The notes beneath the pieces were generated by a model. That model was not told the DNA's origin. It was given only the letters and a program-made list of their open reading frames with translations, and searched no databases. This document shows positions 25,704 through 34,892 of a stretch of DNA of 34,892 nucleotides, in pieces. Numbering within the stretch: the first letter of the stretch is position 1; each line of letters opens with the position of its first letter. This DNA comes from Myxococcales bacterium (GTDB lineage: Bacteria; Myxococcota_A; Polyangia; JAHFDS01), in assembly GCA_023248855.1 (NCBI GenBank), contig JAHFDS010000028.1, forward strand, positions 1-34,892. Reading direction: 5' to 3'. A program made the position numbers and the translations under genes.

Positions 25704-27101
25704 TCAGAGCGCGAAGGTCCCACGCCTGAGGAACCGGCCACCGGCCTTCTTGCCGACCCACTTGCCGTCCTCGACCAGCACCTGGCCGCGAGAGAGCACC
25801 AACTCGGGCGCGCCCACCACGGTCCTGTCCGGGTAGGCCGCGTAGTCCACGCGCATGTGGAGGTTCTCGGCAGAGAGGCGGAGGGACCGATGCGGGTCCC
25901 ACACCACGACGTCGGCATCGCTGCCGACGGCGATCGTGCCCTTCTTCGGGTACAGGCTGAAGATCTTCGCCGGCGCGGTCGCCGTGATCTCGACGAAGCG
26001 GTTCATGCTGATGCGCTTCTCGCGTACGCCCTCCCACAGGAGGTGCAGCCGCGTCTCGACGCCCGGCATGCCGTTCGGGACCTTGGCGAAGCTCTCCCTG
26101 CCGAGGTCCTTCTGCCCCTTCATGCAGAACGGACAGTGGTCCGTGGCCACGACCTGGAGGTCGTGGTTGCGCAGCCCACGCCAGAGGTGCTCGTGGTGGT
26201 GCTTTGGCCGAAGCGGTGGCGTGCACACGTACTTCGCGCCGTCGAACTCGTCGCCGGGCTTGCCGCGCAGGGCGTCTTCGTCGAGGAACAGGTATTGTGG
26301 GCACGTCTCTGCATACGCAGGCAAGCCGCGGTCCCGCGCCTCCATCACGCGCTCGAGCGCGCGCCGCGCCGAGAGGTGCACGATGTAGACGGGCACCTGG
26401 GCCATCTCCGCGAGCGCGATCGCGCGCTCGGTGCCGGTCGCTTCGGCCGCCTCCGGCCGCGTGAGCGCGTGGTAGATCGGCGCCGTCTTGCCTTCGGCCA
26501 GGGCCCGCTCGACGATCACGTCGATCGGAAGGCCCGTCTCCGCGTGCATCGTGATGAGCGCACCGAGCTCGCCCGCGCGCAGCATCGCGCGGAAGATCGA
26601 CTGGTCATCGAGCAGCAGCACGCCCGGGTAGGCCATGAACAGCTTGAAGCTCGTCACGCCCTCGGCGACGATGTCCGCCATCTGCGAGAGCTGCCCCGGC
26701 GGCAGGTCGGTGGCGATCATGTGGAACGCGTAGTCGGTCGAGGCCTTGCCCTCCGCCCTCTGATGCCAGGCATCGAGCGCCTGCTTGAGCGAGCCGCCCT
26801 TCTGCTGGATCGCGAAGTCGATGACGGTCGTGGTGCCGCCGTGCGCCGCCGCCACCGTGCCGGTGTCGAAGTCGTCCGCGGACACCGTGCCGCCAAAGGG
26901 CATGTCGAGGTGCGTGTGGGCATCGATGCCGCCGGGGATGACGTACTTGCCCCGGGCCTCGATCACGCGATCGGTCTGCCCGAGCTGCGCCCGAAGCGCC
27001 GGCGACGCCACCGCACAGATGGTCTCGCCCTCGATCCACACGTCGGCCACCTGCGTGTCCGACGCCGTCACCACCGTCCCGTTCTGAATCAACGTCCGCA
27101 T
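25704..27101 (-). CDS. hydA: Dihydropyrimidinase / D-hydantoinase
   Basis: 465 residues, usual length. Metal-site residues of the cyclic amidohydrolase family are in place: H62 and H64 (GGIDAHTHLD), carboxylated K153 (VTSFKLFMAYPG), H186 (TMHAE), H242 (YIVHLSA) and the Asp of VATDHCPF. It opens six- or five-membered cyclic diamides such as dihydrouracil or hydantoins to N-carbamoyl amino acids in the cytoplasm. I start at ATG 27101, which has GGGAGAG upstream; an in-frame start 57 bp earlier would run into the aldehyde dehydrogenase gene. It lies 28 bp behind that gene, forming a two-gene operon. Dihydropyrimidine dehydrogenase and beta-ureidopropionase are not in the window. Confidence 0.95.
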   Translation of the reverse strand: MRTLIQNGTVVTASDTQVADVWIEGETICAVASPALRAQLGQTDRVIEARGKYVIPGGIDAHTHLDMPFGGTVSADDFDTGTVAAAHGGTTTVIDFAIQQKGGSLKQALDAWHQRAEGKASTDYAFHMIATDLPPGQLSQMADIVAEGVTSFKLFMAYPGVLLLDDQSIFRAMLRAGELGALITMHAETGLPIDVIVERALAEGKTAPIYHALTRPEAAEATGTERAIALAEMAQVPVYIVHLSARRALERVMEARDRGLPAYAETCPQYLFLDEDALRGKPGDEFDGAKYVCTPPLRPKHHHEHLWRGLRNHDLQVVATDHCPFCMKGQKDLGRESFAKVPNGMPGVETRLHLLWEGVREKRISMNRFVEITATAPAKIFSLYPKKGTIAVGSDADVVVWDPHRSLRLSAENLHMRVDYAAYPDRTVVGAPELVLSRGQVLVEDGKWVGKKAGGRFLRRGTFAL

Positions 27102-27129
27102 CGTCTCTCCCGTGCTCGCCTCGGATCCG

Positions 27130-28608
27130 TCAGTACACGTTCGAGGTCCGCCTGGCACCCGTGTAGTCCACGTAGACCGTCTTCCACTGCGAGTAGAACT
27201 CGATGGCGGTCCTGCCGACCTCGCGCTCGCCGACGCCTGTCGCCTTCATGCCCCCGAAGGGCAGGTGCGCCTCGCCCCCGATGGTGGGCGAGTTGATGTG
27301 CGTGATGCCGGTCTCGATGTCGGCGCAAAAACGCATCATCGTGCCGACGTCGTTCGTGTACGCCGAGGACGTCAGGCCAAATGCGCTGTTGTTCGCGAGC
27401 GCCATCGCCTCGTCGTAGGTGCGAAACGGAAGCACGGCCAGGACCGGCCCGAACAGCTCCTCCTGCGCCAGGAACGAGTCGGGCGCGACGTGGGTGAACA
27501 GCGTCGGCTGCAGGAAGAAGCCCTTGGCATGCGCGCCCGTCGCCAAGCGCCCGCCGCCGCAGCGGAGCTTGGCGCCGTCCGCGAGAGCGCGCGCGATGCC
27601 GTCGGTGACGGTCTTCATCTGCGAGGCGTCCACGCAAGGACCCATCTGCGTAGCCGAATTCATCCCGTCGCCAACCACGTACCTCTCGGCCGCGGCGCAC
27701 ACCTTGTCGACGTAGGCCTCGAACAGGTCCGCGTGCACGATGGCGCGCGAGGTGGCGGTGCAGCGCTGCCCGGTCGAGCCGAAGGCGCCACCCACCGTGC
27801 CCGCGACGGCGAGCTCGAGATCGGCGTCCGCGAACACCACGAGCGCGTTCTTGCCGCCCATCTCGCACTGCACCTTCTTGTGGTGCTTGGCGCCCTGCTC
27901 GTAGAGGCGCAGGCCGACCTCGTTCGATCCGGTGAACGACACGACCTTGACGTCGGGGTGGGTCACCAGGTGGTCGCCGACCATCGCGCCCGAGCCGAGG
28001 ATGAGGTTCAGGACGCCCTTCGGGATCCCCGCCTCGGCGAAGATCTCGGTGACGATCCTGGCCGTAAAGGGCGTGAGCGACGCCGGCTTGAACACCACGG
28101 TGTTGCCGGTCACCAGGGCCGGCGCGACCTTCCAGACCGGGATCGCGACCGGGAAGTTCCACGGCGTCACGATCGCCGCGACGCCGTAGGGCTCCCGCTG
28201 CGTCCAGCAGAAATTCAGCGGCAGCTCGCTCTGCACCGCGTCGCCGTACTGACGGCGCCCCTCGCCGGCGCAGTACTCGAGGATGTTGATGGCGCGCTGC
28301 ACCTCGCCCTTGGCCTCGCTGAAGATCTTGCCCTCTTCGCGCGTGAGCACGCGCGCGAGCTCCTCGTGCCGGCGTCGCATGATCTCGACCGCGCGGAACA
28401 GGATCTCGCCGCGCCTCGGCGCCGGCGTGCTCTTCCACCCCGGGTACGCGGCCTTCGCCGCCGCCACCGCCGCGTGCAGGTCCGTGACGTCGGACAGCGC
28501 CGCCTCCGCGAGCACCTCGTCGGTGTTTGCGGGGTTGAGGTCCTTGGCGAAGCGGCCGGTCGCCGCCGGCCGCCACTCGCCGCCGATGAAGTTCAGGATC
28601 TTTTCCAT
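27130..28608 (-). CDS. NAD(P)-dependent aldehyde dehydrogenase
   Basis: 492 residues. N151 ([10 protein letters not shown]), E249 ([11 protein letters not shown]) and nucleophile C283 ([13 protein letters not shown]) form the catalytic set. [10 protein letters not shown] and FTGSNEVG bind cofactor. The end ([22 protein letters not shown]) resembles alpha-ketoglutarate-semialdehyde and related semialdehyde dehydrogenases rather than the CoA-acylating methylmalonate-semialdehyde type. Co-transcribed with the hydantoinase and near an omega-aminotransferase, it may oxidise the semialdehyde made by that transaminase (inference). GGGAGG precedes the ATG at 6 nt. It diverges from the peptidase gene across 161 bp. 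Confidence 0.93.
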   Translation of the reverse strand: MEKILNFIGGEWRPAATGRFAKDLNPANTDEVLAEAALSDVTDLHAAVAAAKAAYPGWKSTPAPRRGEILFRAVEIMRRRHEELARVLTREEGKIFSEAKGEVQRAINILEYCAGEGRRQYGDAVQSELPLNFCWTQREPYGVAAIVTPWNFPVAIPVWKVAPALVTGNTVVFKPASLTPFTARIVTEIFAEAGIPKGVLNLILGSGAMVGDHLVTHPDVKVVSFTGSNEVGLRLYEQGAKHHKKVQCEMGGKNALVVFADADLELAVAGTVGGAFGSTGQRCTATSRAIVHADLFEAYVDKVCAAAERYVVGDGMNSATQMGPCVDASQMKTVTDGIARALADGAKLRCGGGRLATGAHAKGFFLQPTLFTHVAPDSFLAQEELFGPVLAVLPFRTYDEAMALANNSAFGLTSSAYTNDVGTMMRFCADIETGITHINSPTIGGEAHLPFGGMKATGVGEREVGRTAIEFYSQWKTVYVDYTGARRTSNVY

Positions 28609-28769
28609 TGCGTCCTCCCAGGTCCAGCGCCCGTCTCCCGCGGACGAAGGAGCGCGCAGGATGCCACAAATCCGCAGCGCCTACTCGGCGATCCGGAAGC
28701 CGGCCCGGGCTCGGTCTGCCCAGTTTCGTGTGGTCCTGCATGCGGCCCTGAGGGCACACTGCGGCCCGT

Positions 28770-30782
28770 ATGCGGATCCCTCTCGCGCTCGCCCTTTGCT
28801 CCACGCTCGCCCTGGCCTGCTGTCCCCCTCGCAAGGCCCTGCCGGCTCCGGAGGCGCCCCCCGCGCCGCCCGCACCGCCGCCCGCGCCCGTGGTCGAGGC
28901 GCCAAGGTGCCCGGAGGCGCCCGCCGCGGCGTCCAGGGACGATCGCGTGGTCGTCCTCGAGGGCACGCCACCGGTGCCGGAAGCGCTCAAGCAGCGCATG
29001 GCGCAGTACCAGTCGATCCGGCGCGCGACGTTCGCGGATCTCGACGCCGAGGGCCGGCGCGTCCTCGTCACCACCGAGTTCGGCTCCTCGGCGCAGGCCC
29101 ACCTCGTGTCGCAGCCGGGCGGCGATCGTCACCAGCTCACGTTCGGCAAGGAGCCGGTCGCGGGCCTGCAGTTCGTGCCCGACGGCAGCGCCGTGACCTT
29201 CACGTCGGACGCGGGCGGCAACGAGAACCACCAGATCTTTCGGCTCGACCTCCAGAGCGGCCAGCGCACGCTGATCACCGACGGCACCTACCGCAACGAG
29301 GCCTTGGTTCACTCGAGGGACGGCGCGCGCATGGCCTTCAAGTCCAACGCGCGCAACGGCAAGGACATGGATCTGTGGGTCGGCGACGGCCGGAGCCCGG
29401 CCGGAAACCGCCTCCTCGCCCAGGTCTCGGGTGACTTCTCGCCGGTCGCCTTCTCGAACGACGGCGGCAAGCTGCTCGTCCTCGAATACAAGTCGATCGA
29501 GCACTCGCGCCTGCACGTCGTGGACATCGCGAGCGGCCAGCTCACGGCCGTCACGCCCGAGAGCGAGCACGCGAGCTACCGCGGGGCGGTCTGGGACCGG
29601 GACGATCGCGGCCTGTTCGTGGCGTCCGACCGCGAGGGGGACTTCCTCGAGCTCTACCACCTCGATCTCGGCACCAAGAAGCTGGCGCCACTTTCGCGCG
29701 ACATCCACTGGAACGTCGGCACCCTGGCGATGAGCGACGACGGCAAGACGCTCGCCTTCGTCGTCAACGAAGGCGGCCTCGACCGCCTCTACCTGCTCGA
29801 CACCAGGACCAAGAAGCGCGCGCTCGTGAGCGCGATCCCCGAGGGCGTGATCGGGGTGGTGAGGTTCGCCCGCAAGGCCGCTCGCCTCGGCCTCGGGTTC
29901 GAGAGCGCGACCCGCACCGCCGACGCCTACGTCTACGACCTCAAGAAGAAATCCCTGCAGCGCTGGACCGAGAGCGAGACCGGCGGCCTCGACGAGAGGC
30001 ACTTCGTGCCGGCGTCGCTCATCAAGGTCAAGTCCTGGGACGGCCTCGAGGTGCCGGCGCTCTACTTCAAGCCCCGCCAGCCGACGGGCGCCTCCCTCAT
30101 CCTCATCCACGGCGGCCCCGAGGCGCAGGCGACGCCGACCTTCTCTGCGTTCGTCCAGTACCTGGCCGCGGAGCTCGGCATCGCCGTCATCGAGCCCAAC
30201 GTCCGCGGCTCCGACGGCTACGGCAAGAGGTACCTCGGTCTCGACAACGGCAAGCTGCGCGAGGGCTCGGTCAAGGACATCGGCGCCTTCCTCGACTGGA
30301 TCGCGACGCAAAAGGAGCTCGATCCGAAGCGCGTCGGCGTCTACGGCGGCAGCTACGGCGGCTACATGGCGCTGGCGTCGCTCGTGCACTTCGGGAGCCG
30401 CATCGCCGCGGGCGCCGACAACGTCGGCATCTCGAGCTTCGTGTCGTTTCTCGAGAACACCAAGGACTACCGGCGCGATCTCCGGCGCGTCGAGTACGGC
30501 GACGAGCGCGATCCCGACATGCGCGCGTTCCTCCAGGGCATCTCGCCGCTCACCCGGGTCGACCAGATCAAGAGCGCGCTCTTCGTGCTGCAGGGCGCCA
30601 ACGACCCGCGGGTGCCGGTCACGGAGGCCGAGCAGATCGTCAAGGCCGTCAAGGCGGCCGGCAAGGACGTCTGGTACATGCTCGCCCGCAACGAGGGCCA
30701 CGGCTTTCGCAAGCGAGAGAACCGAGACCTGTCGCAGCAACTCCTGGTGATGTTCTTCGAGAGGCACCTGCTCGGCCGGTAG
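28770..30782 (+). CDS. Prolyl-oligopeptidase-family serine peptidase (S9), lipoprotein
   Basis: 670 residues. A signal peptide ends in the lipobox LALAC, followed by a Pro/Ala-rich linker (about 23-55), so it is anchored in the envelope. Residues ~75-420 form a beta-propeller of TolB/DPP-like blades (repeated FSNDGGK, SDDGKTLAF, SRDGARMAF). The alpha/beta-hydrolase domain carries S528 (GGSYGGYM), D612 (GANDPRVP) and H644 (NEGHGF), the complete catalytic triad in correct order and spacing, plus IHGGPE for the oxyanion region. It would trim short peptides outside the cytoplasm. Monocistronic; no ribosome site is obvious before the ATG. Confidence 0.94.
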   Translation: MRIPLALALCSTLALACCPPRKALPAPEAPPAPPAPPPAPVVEAPRCPEAPAAASRDDRVVVLEGTPPVPEALKQRMAQYQSIRRATFADLDAEGRRVLVTTEFGSSAQAHLVSQPGGDRHQLTFGKEPVAGLQFVPDGSAVTFTSDAGGNENHQIFRLDLQSGQRTLITDGTYRNEALVHSRDGARMAFKSNARNGKDMDLWVGDGRSPAGNRLLAQVSGDFSPVAFSNDGGKLLVLEYKSIEHSRLHVVDIASGQLTAVTPESEHASYRGAVWDRDDRGLFVASDREGDFLELYHLDLGTKKLAPLSRDIHWNVGTLAMSDDGKTLAFVVNEGGLDRLYLLDTRTKKRALVSAIPEGVIGVVRFARKAARLGLGFESATRTADAYVYDLKKKSLQRWTESETGGLDERHFVPASLIKVKSWDGLEVPALYFKPRQPTGASLILIHGGPEAQATPTFSAFVQYLAAELGIAVIEPNVRGSDGYGKRYLGLDNGKLREGSVKDIGAFLDWIATQKELDPKRVGVYGGSYGGYMALASLVHFGSRIAAGADNVGISSFVSFLENTKDYRRDLRRVEYGDERDPDMRAFLQGISPLTRVDQIKSALFVLQGANDPRVPVTEAEQIVKAVKAAGKDVWYMLARNEGHGFRKRENRDLSQQLLVMFFERHLLGR

Positions 30783-30855
30783 GCCGTGGCGGCTTCACAC
30801 CAGGCGATCCGATCCTCGTGCCCTCGCGCCCCGGGCCGTGCCAAAGTAGGGGCCC

Positions 30856-31932
30856 ATGGCCAACACCGGTGACGCGGCGCTGGCGGCACAGACCTACGAG
30901 CGCCTGGCTGCGTTCTCGCTGCAGGACCTCGAGGCCGTGCGCTTGCTCCTCCGGGGAGCGTCGGTCATCGATTGGCACCGCCTCGCCTTCGAGTCCCTGA
31001 CCGAGGTCGATCGTTTCCTGCGCGTGCAGGAGCTCGATCCAGGCAACGAGGATCACCTGGAGCGCCTAGAGCGCATCCGCACCGAGTCGGTCGAGTTCGC
31101 GACGCGCAACTTCAGCTTCCGCATTCCCGACGACGTCGCCTACGACACTCCGGTGCGCGAGCTCTTCTTGCTCGCGTCCAAGCGCGGCAAGCGCCAGACC
31201 TACGCGTGCGTGATCCTCAAGCTCATGCACGTCCTGCACCACCTGCACGGCCGCGAGCTCTTGTTCAAGCTGCCGATCGCCGAGCAAGAGATCTTCCACC
31301 TGGTCGAAGAGAAGGTGGTGCGCGTGGTCGACGAGATCCGCGCGGCCGGCCATTCCATCAGCGAGTTCGCGTGGAGTCGCAAGGAGCGCGACTCCATGAT
31401 CTTGAAGCTCCTCGCCAAGCGCGCGAACATCGCCGCGCAGCTATACGACAAGCTGCGCTTCCGGGTGCACCTTCGGGCTGCGGCCGACATCGTGCCGCTC
31501 CTGCGCGAGCTCCACCACCGTCTGTTGCCCTTCAACTACGTCATCCCTGGCGAGTCGATCAACGAGATCGTCCCGTTCCGCGCGCTGGTGGAGTCCGGCC
31601 CGCTGGCGCGGCTCGCGCCAGGCTTGCAATCCGGCGTGGACCTCGAGGAAAACGAGCGCAAGGCCATGCGCAACGAGTTCTCGGGGCCTGGCTACAAGAG
31701 CGTGTCGTTCGTGGTCGACCTGCCGCTGCGCATCGACAAGCTGCTCGCGCGGCAGCCGCACCTGGTCGAGGAGTATGGGCACGTGGTCTTCGTCCTGACC
31801 GAGTTCCAGGTGCTCGACGTCCAGAGCGCCTACGAGAACGAGCACGGCGAGAACAGCCACGACGCGTACAAGGTGCGCCAGAAGGAGCGCGTCAAGGCGC
31901 GCCTCACGCGCGGCCTCGAGCCGTTCAAGTAG
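30856..31932 (+). CDS. Uncharacterised protein with RelA/SpoT-synthetase-like motifs
   Basis: 358 residues, soluble. I believe this is a deltaproteobacterial family of unknown function (the label TIGR04552 comes to mind, unverified). The N-terminal ~165 residues are helical and unassigned. The C-terminal half reproduces in order the motif series of (p)ppGpp synthetases: K176-x3-S180-x3-K184 (RelA RPKHIYSIWRK), D198-KLRFRV (RelA DVRAVRI), a D-x3-PLLRELHH helix (DCYAALGIVH), G279-YKS (NGYQS), E316-FQ (EIQIRT), then EH (329-330) and YK (338-339) as in small alarmone synthetases. The HD hydrolase motif is absent, and the RT after the EIQ motif is replaced by LD, so activity is uncertain. It converges on the PEGA kinase with 10 bp between. 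Confidence 0.8.
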   Translation: MANTGDAALAAQTYERLAAFSLQDLEAVRLLLRGASVIDWHRLAFESLTEVDRFLRVQELDPGNEDHLERLERIRTESVEFATRNFSFRIPDDVAYDTPVRELFLLASKRGKRQTYACVILKLMHVLHHLHGRELLFKLPIAEQEIFHLVEEKVVRVVDEIRAAGHSISEFAWSRKERDSMILKLLAKRANIAAQLYDKLRFRVHLRAAADIVPLLRELHHRLLPFNYVIPGESINEIVPFRALVESGPLARLAPGLQSGVDLEENERKAMRNEFSGPGYKSVSFVVDLPLRIDKLLARQPHLVEEYGHVVFVLTEFQVLDVQSAYENEHGENSHDAYKVRQKERVKARLTRGLEPFK

Positions 31933-31942
31933 CCGGCGGAGA

Positions 31943-34612
<2,670 letters not shown>

Positions 34613-34618
34613 GGGTCG

Positions 34619-34648
34619 ATCGTAGGGGTCAGCTCCGGAGGGCGTCAA
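34619..34648 (-). promoter_or_regulatory. Candidate promoter of the PEGA kinase gene
   Basis: Minus strand TTGACG (34648-34643), 18-bp spacer, TACGAT (34624-34619), ending 6 nt before GTG 34612, so +1 would be the G of the start codon. If real, it lies inside the longer reading frame starting at 34669 and argues against that start. Confidence 0.5.
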
Positions 34649-34750
34649 CGCATTTTGTGGCCTCCACACCCAGGAAGCTGGCCCACAGTTCGACGTAGCA
34701 AGGAGAGATGGGGGCTCGAGACCATAGGCTGAAAGCCCCAGCGCGATGCT

Positions 34751-34892
34751 TCAGCCGTGACCCAGCGAGCGTAGCAGCGCGATGGCTTCCGGGTTCTTGT
34801 AGTCGAGCTTGAGCACGGCCTGGAGCTGGATGATGCCCTACTGGCGGCGATACGTGAACAGGAGCTCGCGCGCGTACGCGAGCAGATAGAGC
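34751..34892 (-). pseudogene. 3' end of a gene with an in-frame TAG (right window edge)
   Basis: On the minus strand one frame from the window edge reads LYLLAYARELLFTYRRQ, then TAG (34840-34838), then GIIQLQAVLKLDYKNPEAIA... to a TGA at 34753-34751. The 28 codons after the TAG have nearly all G/C third positions, as in real genes here, and resemble the end of a TPR-type helical repeat (LDYKNPEAIALLRSL). So either a nonsense mutation (CAG to TAG) has shortened a functional gene, or there is a sequence error, or the gene ends at the TAG and the tail is fossil coding sequence. The rest of the gene is outside the window. Confidence 0.5.

Noticed and set aside
25857..27296. 479-codon plus-strand frame opposite the hydantoinase gene
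   Set aside because: Translation is low-complexity Arg/His/Val-rich and crosses the border between two real minus-strand genes; the minus strand has intact metal-site motifs.
27130..28608. Aldehyde dehydrogenase as CoA-acylating methylmalonate-semialdehyde dehydrogenase
   Set aside because: It would fit the mutase operon, but the catalytic loop and the C-terminal motif follow the hydrolytic semialdehyde dehydrogenase type.

Overview
The window looks like chromosomal DNA of a myxobacterium (Myxococcota). The sequence is very GC-rich with strong third-position G/C bias. It has the gene repertoire expected of that group: a Ser/Thr kinase with an HRDVSPQN catalytic loop and periplasmic PEGA repeats, AgmX/PglI-type small lipoproteins, Gly/Ser-rich secreted lipoproteins, ECF sigma/anti-sigma pairs and several acyl-CoA dehydrogenases. 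No phage, integrase, transposase, CRISPR, rRNA or tRNA was found. Genes are densely packed, with many 1-4 bp start/stop overlaps.

Layout. 1-3242: the start of a secreted lipoprotein cut by the left edge (- strand), diverging from a metallo-beta-lactamase-fold hydrolase overlapped by an ArnT/PMT-type membrane glycosyltransferase. 3247-6991 (- strand): ECF sigma factor, zinc-finger anti-sigma factor and a HelD-like RNA-polymerase-associated helicase. 7039-8534: a small unknown protein, a 491-bp non-coding gap holding a long-range inverted repeat and an intrinsic terminator, and a secreted protein of unknown function. 8651-12467: two Dpp/Opp-type permeases, a stand-alone receiver protein overlapping the second permease, and holA, which converges on rpsT with overlapping 3' ends.

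12627-22368 is a long co-directional run, probably one operon. It encodes acetyl-CoA acetyltransferase, 3-hydroxyacyl-CoA dehydrogenase, enoyl-CoA hydratase, three 380-residue acyl-CoA dehydrogenases, the stand-alone B12-binding subunit of an acyl-CoA mutase, and the mutase chaperone MeaB. Two AgmX-like lipoproteins and a periplasmic bicupin sit among them. Together the enzymes would interconvert short-chain acyl-CoAs and acetyl-CoA and connect them to a B12 carbon-skeleton rearrangement (methylmalonyl-CoA or isobutyryl-CoA). The large mutase subunit is outside the window.

22534-28608: a Cys-rich lipoprotein, then a module of class III aminotransferase (-), MDR-family oxidoreductase (+), dihydropyrimidinase/hydantoinase (-) and aldehyde dehydrogenase (-). 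This suggests cyclic-amide/pyrimidine breakdown through an omega-amino acid. A perfect 11-bp-arm inverted repeat lies in the divergent promoter of the first two. 28770-34892: a lipoprotein prolyl-oligopeptidase-family peptidase, an uncharacterised protein in which I see the motif series of the RelA/SpoT synthetase fold, a large PEGA Ser/Thr kinase, and at the right edge a coding-like tail with an in-frame TAG.

A recurrent signal across the window is a -10-like hexamer ending 6-8 nt before the start codon of several first genes. This suggests that leaderless transcripts are common in this organism.
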